Positions 44,156 to 55,512 of a stretch of 64,000 nucleotides of DNA are shown here, piece by piece (positions within the stretch are counted from its first letter, which is position 1; each line of letters opens with the position of its first letter). Under the pieces are notes generated by a model. It was not told where the DNA came from and did not search any database. It saw only the letters and a list, made by a program, of their open reading frames with translations. Location: positions 2,046,001-2,110,000 of the forward strand of contig CM074763.1 in assembly GCA_037355855.1 (NCBI GenBank). Direction: 5' to 3'. The translations under genes and the position numbers were made by a program. Source of the DNA: Pseudo-nitzschia pungens (Eukaryota; Bacillariophyta; Bacillariophyceae; Bacillariales; Bacillariaceae).

Positions 44156-45284
44156 AGAGGAAAGGTTCTGTGGTTCGGATCCACGCTTGGCTTGGATCAG
44201 AGGGATCGGGAGATGGGGTCCGTCGGGAGCGAAAGGATTACGGTATGGTTTGGTGTGGTGTGGTTCGATCGAGAACAAAGAATGGAATCCAATGCAATGA
44301 AATGAAGTGCAATGCAATTCAATTCAATTCAATTCAATTCAATCTGTTTGATGCGATGCGATGCGATGGGATGCGATGCGATTCACCGTTGTGGTCGAAA
44401 CAATCGGCCGCGTGAGGATCGAGGACTACAGAGTCTGATCAACAACAAACAAAGCCGTGATAATTGCCTTGTGTCTCGGTGCTTGTTCTTTGGAGAGAAG
44501 CTTGCTCGTTGTTCCAGTCGGATCGGAGCAGCACACGGTGGATTCGGTATTACGAAGTATGTTTCTTTTCACTGTACAAGTAAGGTCTTATCCAGTACAG
44601 TAGAGAGGTGCAACAACTGTCACGGAATGTGTGAAAGCAACAGCTTGGTACAAGTAATCTTAACTTATGTGCACCAAGGCCAATGCCTGAACGGAAGGTC
44701 CCTGGTAACGGTAACCTTACCGTAAGAGCCTCGTATGGGGGATGGGGCGGAGAGCACGATTGGACTCATGACAGCTTTGTTGTCCCGTAGAAAAAGCTAG
44801 ATCCCAGTAGAAATCATCTTTCAAATCGAAATGCCTCACGAAGGGTTCTCAGGACCCACGGCATCGGCATCCCGTAGATGATAATTAGTGGAGTTGTAAA
44901 TGATTATCCCTAACTTTGATCACATTTACAAACGTAACTTTAACTTCCTTAAGAAGCTGAAGAGTGTGAGAAACGGGATTTTGGTAAAAACTGAAAAATA
45001 CTGTTTTTAGTGCGTAGAGCCAGTACAATTTCAACGCTTAAAACCGAGGACATTCGCGGTTATGAAAATAGACATTTTTACTGTTTTTGATGAGAAATAG
45101 CAATATTAATTGATCGGTTTTTGAATCAATCGGCATATTATATTTTCGTCTAAGTTGTAGTATTACTGGTTTTATGAGAAATTGGCATAATATATTTTCG
45201 TCGGAGTTGTGATGCTGGTTTTTAATGACAATTGTCTAATTAGTGGAGTTGTAAGGTTACCGGTTTAGTCATACCGGTATAACT
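44156..45284. other. Intergenic region leading into the satellite block
   Basis: Contains (AATTC)n at about 44308-44342 and (GATGC)n at about 44351-44382, GGTAACGGTAACCTTACCGTAAG-type motif near 44703-44728, and a diverged tandem pair of about 61 bp near 45125-45230 (GGCATATTATATTTTCGTC / GGCATAATATATTTTCGTC). No gene is supported. Confidence 0.45.
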
Positions 45285-47934
45285 ATCAGAGTACCGTAGG
45301 GTAAGGCTACCGGTAATCTTACCTCGTAATTGTACGATTTTAAACATGAAAATTACAGACTGACTCATACGTTATCTTACTGTACGAGTACGTACTACTC
45401 TAAAAATTACAGACTGACTCATACGTACTGTACATACTACTCTAGATGAATCTAATACTACTGCCACTACTACTACTAATTAGTAGTAAACCTTACTACT
45501 AGTAGCTGATTAAGTAATCAATCTATCTTTATTTGATCAATAGCACGTCCCAAGATGAATCTAATACTTCCCCCAGTAGTAGCCAATCCAAGTTTAATTG
45601 TTTATATCATGTACCTACTGTACCGGTACATATCAGAGTACCGTAGGGTAAGGCTACCGGTAATCTTACCTCGTAATCCACTAATAAAAAATTGTACGAT
45701 TTTGAACATAAAAATTACAGACTGACTCATACGTAATCTTACTGTACGTACTACTCTAAAAATTACAGACTGACTCATACGTACTGTACATACGTACTAC
45801 TCTAGATGAATCTAATACTACTGCCACTACTACTACTAATAATTAGTAGTAAACCTTACTACTAGTAGCTGATTAAGTAATCAATCTATCTTTATTTGAT
45901 CAATAGAACGTCCCAAGATGAATGAATCTCATACTTCACCCAGTAGTAGCCAATCCAAGTTTAATTGGTTATATCATGTACCTACTGTACCGGTACATAT
46001 CAGAGTACCGTAGGGTAAGGCTACCGGTAATCTTACCTCGTAATCCACTAATAAAAAATTGTACGATTTTGAACATAAAAATTACAGACTGACTCATACG
46101 TAATCTTACTGTACGTACTACTCTAAAAATTACAGACTGACTCATACGTACTGTACATACCGGTACTACTCTAGATGAATCTAATACCACTGCCACTACT
46201 ACTAATAATTAGTAGTAAACCTTACTACTAGTAGCTGATTAAGTAATCAATCTATCTTTATTTGATCAATAGAACGTCCCAAGATGAATCTCATACTTCA
46301 CCCAGTAGTAGCCAATCCAAGTTTAATTGGTTATATCATGTACCTACTGTACCGGTACATATCAGAGTACCGTAGGGTAAGGCTACCGGTAATCTTACCT
46401 CGTAATCCACTAATAAAAAATTGTACGATTTTGAACATAAAAATTACAGACTGACTCATACGTAATCTTACTGTACGTACTACTCTAAAAATTACAGACT
46501 GACTCATACGTACTGTACATACGTACTACTCTAGATGAATCTAATACTACTGCCACTACTACTACTAATAATTAGTAGTAAACCTTACTACTAGTAGCTG
46601 ATTAAGTAATCAATCTATCTTTATTTGATCAATAGCACGTCCCAAGATGAATCTAATACTTTTTTTTGAACAATTTATTAATTAAAACCATAAACAGTAA
46701 ATTACTCGTCCGGTATGATCCGAAAATTGTTCATTTTTGAATTACCAGTAGTAGTGGTAATCTTACCGGTAACCTTACCTCGTAATCCACTACTAATAAA
46801 AAATTGTACGATTTTGAACATAAAAATTACAGACTGACTCATACGTAATCTTACTGTACGTACTACTCTAAAAATTACAGACTGACTCATACGTACTGTA
46901 CATACGTACTACTCTAGATGAATCTAATACTACTGCCACTACTACTACTAATAATTAGTAGTAAACCTTACTACTAGTAGCTGATTAAGTAATCAATCTA
47001 TCTTTATTTGATCAATAGCACGTCCCAAGATGAATCTAATACTTTTTTTTGAACAATTTATTAATTAAAACCATAAACAGTAAATTACTCGTCCGGTATG
47101 ATCCGAAAATTGTTCATTTTTGAATTACCAGTAGTAGTGGTAATCTTACCGGTAACCTTACCTCGTAATCCACTACTAATAAAAAATTGTACGATTTTGA
47201 ACATAAAAATTACAGACTGACTCATACATAATTACTGTACGTACTACTAGATGAATCTAATACCACTGCCACTACTACTAGTAATTTCTAGTAGTAGTAG
47301 TAATCTTACCTCGTAATCCACTACTACGTAAAAATTACGGACTGACTCATACGTAATTACTGTACCTACTACTAGATGAATCTAATACCACTGCCACTAC
47401 TACTAATTACCAGTAGTAGTAGTAATCTTACCGGTAACCTTACCTCGTAATCCACTACTAATAAAAAATTGTACGATTTTGAACATGAAAACTACAGACT
47501 GACTCATACGTAATTACTGTACGTACTACTAGATGAATCTAATACCACTGCCACTACTACTAATTACCAGTAGTAGTAGTAATCTTACCGGTAACCTTAC
47601 CTCGTAATCCACTACTAATAAAAAATTGTATGATTTTGAACATAAAAATTACAGACTAACTCACACGTAATTAAGGTTTACTGTACGTAAGCCTTACTAC
47701 TAGATGAATCTAATACCACTGCCACTACTACTAGTAATTACTAGTAGTAGTAGTAATCTTGCCGGTAACCTTACCTCGTAATCCACTACTAATAAAAAAT
47801 TGTACGATTTTGAACATGAAAATTACAGACTGACTCATACGTAATTACTGTACGTACTACTAGATGAATCTAATACCACTGCCACTACTACTAATTACCA
47901 GTAGTAGTAGTAATCTTACCGGTAACCTTACCTC
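45285..47934. repeat. Satellite A array, left part
   Basis: The first copies recur every 347-367 bp (marker ATCAGAGTACCGTAGGGTA at 45285, 45632, 45999, 46360), each holding AAAATTACAGACTGACTCATACGTA twice. From about 47160 the unit shortens to about 133-175 bp (marker TCGTAATCCACTACTAATAA). Units contain (ACT)n...(AGT)n inverted triplets and CTTACCGGTAA motifs. Two copies (46661 and 47043) carry an extra segment of about 120 bp. The array is cut by the element beginning at 47935. Confidence 0.85.
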
Positions 47935-47958
47935 CGTCCGAAAACTGGTTCGCGACCC
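47935..47958 (+). repeat. Left terminal inverted repeat
   Basis: Begins CGTCCGAAAACTGG and ends TCGCGACCC. It is identical to the reverse complement of 54356-54379 over 24 bases. Followed by ATCGCGACC, ATCGCGACC and ATCGCGACCC-like subterminal copies to about 47997. Confidence 0.85.
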
Positions 47959-48302
47959 ATCGCGACCAATCGCGACCTGATCGCGACCCAATCGCAACTT
48001 GTCTAAAAAAAACGCGACCCCAATTTTTTATTTCACAACCTTTTTTCCATTATTCTCAACTTTTTTCCATTATTCTCAACTATATTTCTCCCTTTTCTCA
48101 ACTCCCCCAACGTTTCGAGGAAAATGTTCTGATCTAGACCCTGATATTCAGTCCCTCGTCACATTTTCATTCCATTTTACACATTTGACACATTAGACTC
48201 AACACAACCAATAATTTTTAATCAAATTTACTTCAATCACACAAAAGTGTTCCGTCGTGCAAAAATTGTACAGGGAGATACCGGTATGTAGAAAAAAAAA
48301 AT

Positions 48303-49290
48303 TTAATACAGGGGGGACAGCAAGCAGCAGCAACGCGTCGATAATAAAGGGGGGACAGCAAACAGCAACGAACGCGTCGAAAATACAGGGGGGACAGCAA
48401 GCAGCAGCAACGGGTCGATAATACAAACGCGTCGATAATACAGGGGGGGGGACAGCAAGCAGCAGCAACGCGTCGATAATACAAACGCGTCGATAATACA
48501 AACGCGTCGATAATACAGGGGGGGGCACAGCAAGCAGCAGCAACACGTCGATAATACAGGGGGGGACAGCAAGCAGCAGCAACGCGTCGATAATACAGGG
48601 GGGGGACAGCAAGCAGCAACGCGTCGATAAAACAGCAAGCAGCAGCAACGCGTTGATAATACAGGGGGGGGACAGCAAGCAGCAGCAACGCGTCGATAAT
48701 ACAGGGGGGGACAGCAAGCAGCAACGCGTCGATAATACAAGCAACGCGTCGATAATACAGGGGGGACAGCAAGCAGCAACGCGTCGATAATACACCAGCA
48801 GGGGGGACAGCAAGCAGCAGCAACGCGTCGATAATACACCAGCAGGGGGGACAGCAAGCAGCAGCAACGCGTCGATAATACAAGCAACGCGTCGATAATA
48901 CAGGGGGGACAGCAAGCAGCAACGCGTCGATAATACACCAGGGGGGACAGCAAGCAGCAGCAACGCGTCGATAATACAAGCAACGCGTCGATAATACAGG
49001 GGGGACAGCAAGCAGCAACGCGTCGATAATACACCAGCAGGGGGGACAGCAAGCAGCAACGCGTCGATAATACACCAGCAGGGGGGACAGCAAGCAGCAA
49101 CGCGTCGATAATACACCAGGGGGGACAGCAAGCAGCAACGCGTCGATAATATAGGGGGGGACAGCAAGCAGCAAGCAGCAACGCGTCGATAATACAGGAG
49201 GGACAGCAAGCAGCAGCAACGCGTCGATAATACAGGGGGGGGGGGGACAGCAAGCAGCAACCAACGCGTCGATAATACAGGGGGGATAAT
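48303..49290. repeat. About 38-bp G-rich minisatellite array
   Basis: Some 25 imperfect units made of ACAGCAAGCAGCAGC, AACGCGTCGATAATAC and a run of 5-12 G. Short internal duplications of AACGCGTCGATAATACA vary unit length. The reverse strand is stop-free in three frames, giving long false ORFs of Cys/Pro/Leu repeats. Confidence 0.85.
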
Positions 49291-49540
49291 ACACGAGAAT
49301 ATTTTTAAAGAACTCTTGCCGTGGTCGTCTTTCCTTGTCAGCGATCGTATCGGTCGTTCCCCTTTTCAGCAATCGTATCGGTCGTTCCCCTCCGTCTCCG
49401 TCGTTCGTCTCACTCGTACGGATTATTTCGATCCGTCGCTCCTTTTCGCAACAACCGAAAATCGTAGGGGTGTCGTTTTTCTCTGGAAAGACGAAATTTA
49501 AAAAAACAAAATTTAAAAAAACAACGACAAACCGTTAGTA

Positions 49541-49769
49541 CCCTCGTCGTCCCCGTCCGAAGCGATCGTAGCGATCGTACCCTCGTCGTCCCCGTCCGAA
49601 GCGATCGTAGCGATCGTACCCTCGTCGTCCCCGTCCGAAGCGATCGTAGCGATCGTACCCTCGTCGTCCCCGTCCGAAGCGATCGTAGCGATCGTACCCT
49701 CGTCGTCCCCGTCCGAAGCGATCGTAGCGATCGTACCCGCCGTCGTCCCTGTCCGAAGCGATCGTACCT
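49541..49769. repeat. 39-bp minisatellite, six copies
   Basis: Unit starts CCCTCGTCGTCCCCGTCCGA and recurs exactly every 39 bp from 49541, the last copy diverged. Because 39 is divisible by 3, the reverse strand shows a false 13-residue peptide repeat. A related GCGACCGTA triplet repeat lies at about 49845-49880. Confidence 0.85.
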
Positions 49770-50475
49770 TCCTCTTTGTTGTTGCCGTCGTTCCCCTATG
49801 GAAAGACGAAAGTAAAAACAACAACAAACACCCTGTTAGAAGCGATCGTAGCGACCGTAGCGACCGTAGCGACCGTACCCCCGTCGGCCATCTCTGGAGC
49901 GATCGTACCTTCGTCGTCGTCGTCGTCGTCCGTCTCCGCACCAATCGGTTGTGATTTTCGTCTTCGTTGTTTTCAATATCAGTACGTCGTATATCTGGGT
50001 AAGCCAGGTAGTTCCAGGACTTCAACACACCCAACCTCCGTGATATGAATCAGACAACAGAGCAGAAAGCAAGAGCGGCCGTTCTCAAGCTCCCCACAGC
50101 ATGTGTGTCTTTTTCAAAAGAGATGGTCCCGGTGCCTGATGGCTAGGTTAAACTGGACCGGCCAGAATATTCCGATGCAAGAATTGAAACGAAAATGAAA
50201 ATTATGACACATCCTGTACGAGGGAGATGTGGGGCGGAAAATCGATCTGCCACTGTGACGTAGTGCTTTAGTGCTTTATTACAGTGCTTTATTACGTGTG
50301 CTTTACGGTACTGTGTGTACAGGCTGAGTGGAAAAAATGACAGCAATGTACGTACTTTACAGTACTAAGTGTACAGGCTGAGAAAAAAAATGACAGGTCT
50401 GTGCATACCCGTTCCTAGTAGGTACTGACAGTACGTACAGGCTGGGGATGTGTAGGTTTCCAGTACGGTGTAAAC

Positions 50476-50565
50476 GGTACGTATAAACTGTACGTACGGT
50501 ACTGGTACAAATCTTTTGGCGGTACGTATAAACTGTACGTACGGTACTGGTACAAATCTTTTGGC
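50476..50565. repeat. Perfect 45-bp tandem duplication
   Basis: GGTACGTATAAACTGTACGT... (50476-50520) is repeated without a visible change at 50521-50565. Confidence 0.8.
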
Positions 50566-50814
50566 GCGAAGTGGTGGAGGTACGGTAACTTAGTGTTGGT
50601 ACATATTATACAGGATGAGGCTTCCCCGAGATGGTGGTAGCATTAAAAGATGGAGAGAACACCTGTTTAGCAGTAGTAGACAGTAATAGTGGCACTACTG
50701 GATTGTATGCAGTTGGTAGTGTTGGTTCGAGTCCCATCATGGGAATGTCTTTTGCTACATCACGATGCAATAGCAATATTTTTGCTGCGAAGCACATGTC
50801 ACAATAAGTGAGCT

Positions 50815-52600
50815 ATTCAGTTATTCAATGGTGACACCGAAATTATTGGTGCTTTTGGAATACTTCTTTTTGAATACTCTTGCCCATGCATAGGATCAGG
50901 AATATTCACACTGGAATCACACAAAAATTGGCCACATTCATTCAGATGTTTGATTTTACAGTATTTTCTAGTAAATTTTCCAGTAGTGAACCAAATATTA
51001 CTTATTCAGTGGTGACACCCAAATTATTGGTGATTTTTGAATACTTCTTTTTGTATACTCTTGCCCATGCATAGGATGAGGAATATTCACACTGGAATCA
51101 TACAAATATTGGCCAGATTTGTTCAGATATTTGATTTGGTACTTTTTTCTAGTGAATTCCGCAGTAGTGGAACAAATATTAATTATTGAGTGGTGACACC
51201 CATACCATTGGTGATTTTTGAATACTTCTTTTTGAATACTCTTGCCCATGCACAGTATGAGGAATATTCACACTGGAATCACACAAAGAATGGCCAGATT
51301 CATTCAGATATTTGATTTTACAGTATTTTCTAGTAAATTCTGCAGTAGTGGACCAAATATTAATTATTCAGTGGTGACATCCAAATTATTGGTGATTTTT
51401 GAATACTTCTTTTTGAATACTCTTGCCCGTGCATAGGATGAGGAATATTCACACTGGAATCACAGAAATATTTGCCAGATTCATTCAGATATGTGATTTG
51501 GTACTTTTTTCTAGTAAATTCCGCAGTAGTTAACCAAATATTAATTATTCAGTGGTGACACCCAAATTATTGGTGATTTTTGAATACTTCTTTTTGCATA
51601 CTCTTGCCCATGCATAGGATGAGAAATATTCACACTGGAATCACACAAATATTGGCCAGATTCATTCAGATATTTGATTTGGTACTTTTTTCTAGTGAAT
51701 TCCGCAGTAGTGGAATAAATATTAATTATTCAGTGGTGACATCCAAATTATTGGTGATTTTTGAATACTTCTTTTTGAATAGTCTTGCCCATGGATAGGA
51801 TGAGGAATATTCACACTGGAATCATACAAATATTGGCCAGATTCATTCAGATATGTGATTTGGTACTTTTTTCTAGTAAATTCCGCAGTAGTAGAACAAA
51901 TATTAATTATTCAGTGGTGACACCCAAATTATTGGTGATTTTTGAATACTTCTTTTTGCATACTCTTGCCCATGCATAGGATGAGGAATATACACACTGG
52001 AATCATACAACTATTGGCCAGATTCATTCAGATATGTGATTTGGTACTTTTTTCTAGTGAATTCCGCAGTAGTGGGCCAAATATTAATTATTCAGTGGTG
52101 ACACCCATACCATTGGTGATTTTTGAATACTTCTTTTTGAATAGTCTTGCCCATGGATAGGATGAGGAATATACACACTGGAATCACACAACTATTGGCC
52201 AGATTCATTCAGATATTTGATTTGGTGCTTTTTTCTAGTGAATTCCGCAGTAGTTAACCAAATATTAATTATTCAGTGGTGACACCCATACCATTGGTGA
52301 TTTTTGAATACTTCTTTTTGAATACTCTGGCCCGTGCATAGGATGAGGAATATTCACACTGGAATCACACAAATATTTGCCAGATTCATTCAGATATTTG
52401 ATTTGGTACTTTTTTCTAGTAAATTCCGCAGTAGTTAACCAAATATTAATTATTCAGTGGTGACATCCAAATTATTGGTGATTTTTGAATACTTCTTTTT
52501 GCATACTCTTGCCCATGTATAGGATGAGAAATATTCACACTGGAATCACACAAAGCTTGGCCAGACTCATTCCGATATTTGATTTGGTACTATTCTTGCT
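50815..52600. repeat. 181-bp satellite, about ten copies
   Basis: The marker TAGGATGAGGAATATTCACA (with small variants) occurs at 50891, 51072, 51253, 51434, 51615, 51796, 51977, 52158, 52339 and 52520, i.e. every 181 bp with no length change. Units are AT-rich and include CAGTGGTGACACCCAAATTA and TTTGAATACTTCTTTTTG. Short ORFs repeat in shifting frames because 181 is not a multiple of three. Confidence 0.9.
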
Positions 52601-53211
52601 GCTTGTAATAGTAGTACAGTTATACACTGCTGCTACATACTACTGCATTGCGTAGGTAGTAGTACATAAGAGATAGTCAAAAATTATGGCGCAGCAGGGC
52701 AGGCTCTCTGTGGTTTAGGTGGCGCGCGATATCACCATCAGGTTTCTACTGGTTTCTACTATTACTTCAGTACGGTACACACTACTAGTAGTAACTCTAC
52801 TGCTATCATGTAGAAGAAATCAATTCTCAGCAAATAAATGCATGACAGAAAATGCATGTGTCGGTCGTAAATCTTACTTCACATAACTTGGGGTCGAAAT
52901 GGAACAAGAAAGACGGCAACTGAAATATAATGAGATGGAAATGGTAAGTGAACCACATCAAGGTTGGAGGAGGTATTAATCATGGATTTTGATTCGTCTA
53001 ACTGTGCATCATTGACTTGCCTGCTTGCTCCTGATAGGGAGGCGACTGCAACTGCTGATGAAATAGGATGCAATGGCAAATGAAATATAATGCAACGGTG
53101 AGTGAAGCACATCAAGATCTGGGGTATTGATAATGGATTTCAATTGTTCTAATTCTGCATTGAGTTGCCTGCTTGCTACTGATTGGGAAGAATCAACTTT
53201 AATGCGACGGG

Positions 53212-53830
53212 GCAACTGAAAAATTATGCGATCGCAACTGACACATAATGCGATCGCAACTGAAATATGATGCAATCGCAACTGACATATAATGCGATCG
53301 CAACTCAAATATGATGGGATCCCAACTGAAAAATGATGCGATCGCAACTGAGGAAATATGATGATGCGATTGATCGCAACTGAAATATGATGCGATCCCA
53401 ACTCAAATATGATGCGATCGCAACTGAGGAAATATGATGATGCGATCGCAACTCAAATATGATACGATCGCAACTGAGGAAATATGATGATGCCATCGCA
53501 ACTCAAATATGATGCGATCCCAACTGAGGAAATATGATGATGCCATCGCAACTCAAATATGATACGATCGCAACTGAGGAAATATGATGATGCCATCGCA
53601 ACTCAAATATGATGCGATCCCAACTGAGGAAATATGATGATGCCATCGCAACTCAAATATGATACGATCGCAACTGAGGAAATATGATGATGCCATCGCA
53701 ACTCAAATATGATGCGATCCCAACTGAGGAAATATGATGATGCCATCGCAACTCAAATATGATGCGATCGCAACTGAAATATGATGCGATCGCAACTGAA
53801 ATTTGATGCGATCACAACTCAAATATGATA
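53212..53830. repeat. GCGATCGC-rich array with 50/100-bp higher order
   Basis: Built from GATGCGATCGCAACTGAAATAT-like blocks of about 20-22 bp. From 53486 to 53785 the pattern GATGATGCCATCGCAACTC recurs every 50 bp, with alternate copies carrying GATGCGATCCC or GATACGATCGC, giving a 100-bp higher-order unit. Confidence 0.85.
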
Positions 53831-54355
53831 TAGGAAGTAAATTTGTGTGGTGGTGGGAACAAGAAAAAACGAATTGAGAATAAAATTGTTACTATAAATT
53901 CTAAAATTTTTTTGAAAGATTGACTGGTTTTGCATCACAGTAATTCAAAATTTCTTAGGTGAGGGTCGCAATTCGTGTGAGGAGAGGGGTCGCGATTTCT
54001 GGAGTAGTCCATAATTTTTGTGAAGAATTTTTTGAATGTATGCTGGAATTTCTTGAGGGGTGTGCCGGGAAATAATTTGTGTCGTGTTCAAAAAAAAAGA
54101 ATTAATTTTTTTTAAAAAAGCACAAGAAAATTAGAATGGGGTTGATTAATTTGATTAAGTGACTGAAGAAAAAAAATTGAGTCTTAAAAAAAATCGGGTC
54201 GAGTATGAATTTTATTTTTTTTTTTTCGTAATTTTCGTAATTGAGGTAGTTACTGGGTCGCGATTGGGGTTGCGAATCGCGAGAGAGCTAGGAATCGAGC
54301 TACGTCAAAATGAGCCAGGAATAAATCGCGACCCCCCTAAATAAATTCTTGGGAG

Positions 54356-54379
54356 GGGTCGCGAACCAGTTTTCGGACG
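54356..54379 (-). repeat. Right terminal inverted repeat
   Basis: Ends CCAGTTTTCGGACG at 54379. It is the exact reverse complement of 47935-47958. Inside it, GGGTCGCGATT and AATCGCGACCCC copies lie near 53970-53995, 54252-54262 and 54325-54335. Confidence 0.85.
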
Positions 54380-55440
54380 TCGTAATCCACTACTAATAAA
54401 AAATTGTATGATTTTGAACATAAAAATTACAGACTGACTCATACGTAATTAAGGTTTACTGTACGTAAGCCTTACTACTAGATGAATCTAATACCACTGC
54501 CACTACTACTAGTAATTACTAGTAGTAGTAGTAATCTTGCCGGTAACCTTACCTCGTAATCCACTACTAATAAAAAATTGTACGATTTTGAACATGAAAA
54601 TTACAGACTGACTCATACGTAATTACTGTACGTACTACTAGATGAATCTAATACCACTGCCACTACTACTAATTACCAGTAGTAGTAGTAATCTTACCGG
54701 TAACCTTACCTCGTAATCCACTACTAATAAAAAATTGTATGATTTTGAACATAAAAATTACAGACTGACTCATACGTAATTAAGGTTTACTGTACGTAAG
54801 CCTTACTACTAGATGAATCTAATACCACTGCCACTACTACTAGTAATTACTAGTAGTAGTAGTAATCTTGCCGGTAACCTTACCTCGTAATCCACTACTA
54901 ATAAAAAATTGTATGATTTTGAACATGAAAACTACAGACTGACCGTACGTATTATGTATGGTACCAGAACTCAATTCTATGTTCACAAGGTCCGTAAGTT
55001 ACCCTAAGGTTAAAAAGCCATCTACCGGTACGTAGTACAACATATAGGCCAAACAAAATCCTTCCATATTTTTTGATTCTAGGCTCATCCCTGGATGAAT
55101 CTAATTCTATTGCCATTACTAGTACTAGTAGTAACCAAACCAAAATCTATCCCTATTTGATTCTAGACACGTCCCTTAAGATGAATCTAATACTACTGCC
55201 ACTAATAGTATGGTAATGGTAGTACTAGATGATTAAAGTAAAAGTAATCTTGCCTCATAATCAAATCATAAAAAATTGTACGATTTTGAGCATAACAATT
55301 ACAGACTGATTCATACATACTGTATGGTACGCATTATGTATGGTACCAGAACTCAATTCTATGCTCACAAGGTCTTTACCAAGACGTTACTCATGTTATC
55401 TACTACCCTACTAGTAGTAGCCCAACCAGGTACCTATTTA
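54380..55440. repeat. Satellite A array, right part
   Basis: Resumes with TCGTAATCCACTACTAATAA directly after the element and repeats at about 54555, 54713 and 54885. Further degenerate copies follow, with a shared GTATGGTACCAGAACTCAAT segment at about 54957 and 55337. Unit types with AAGGTTTACTGTACGTAAGCC match the copy at about 47602 left of the element. Confidence 0.8.
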
Positions 55441-55512
55441 TTTAATTCTTTCCTTGTCCCTACTAGAAGATAAATGTAATAAAACTACTGATACTACTAC
55501 TGCTTTTGGAAT

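Larger units (their letters stand above)
47935..54379. mobile_element. 6.4-kb terminal-inverted-repeat element made of tandem arrays
   Basis: The ends are perfect 24-bp inverted repeats (47935-47958 and 54356-54379). Left flank ...CCTTACCTC and right flank TCGTAATCC... together give the uninterrupted satellite sequence CCTTACCTCGTAATCC seen in other copies, with TC duplicated as a 2-bp target site. Both end regions carry clusters of TCGCGACC-type motifs. The interior contains no transposase-like reading frame; it is nearly all tandem repeats of unrelated units (48303-49290, 49541-49769, 50476-50565, 50815-52600, 53212-53830). It therefore looks like a non-autonomous DNA transposon carrying satellites, mobilised in trans. 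The superfamily is not assigned: the TIR start CGTCCG and a 2-bp TC duplication do not match one I know. Confidence 0.75.

Noticed and set aside
48199..49372. Three overlapping long reverse-strand ORFs (316-379 codons) of Cys/Pro/Leu/Tyr-Arg repeats
   Set aside because: They are open only because the minisatellite unit lacks stops on that strand; all three frames are open and the peptides are frame-shifted versions of the same repeat.
50722..50750. tRNA-like T-arm (GGTTCGAGTCCC)
   Set aside because: The T stem has a mismatch and no matching D-arm, anticodon arm or acceptor stem could be placed around it.
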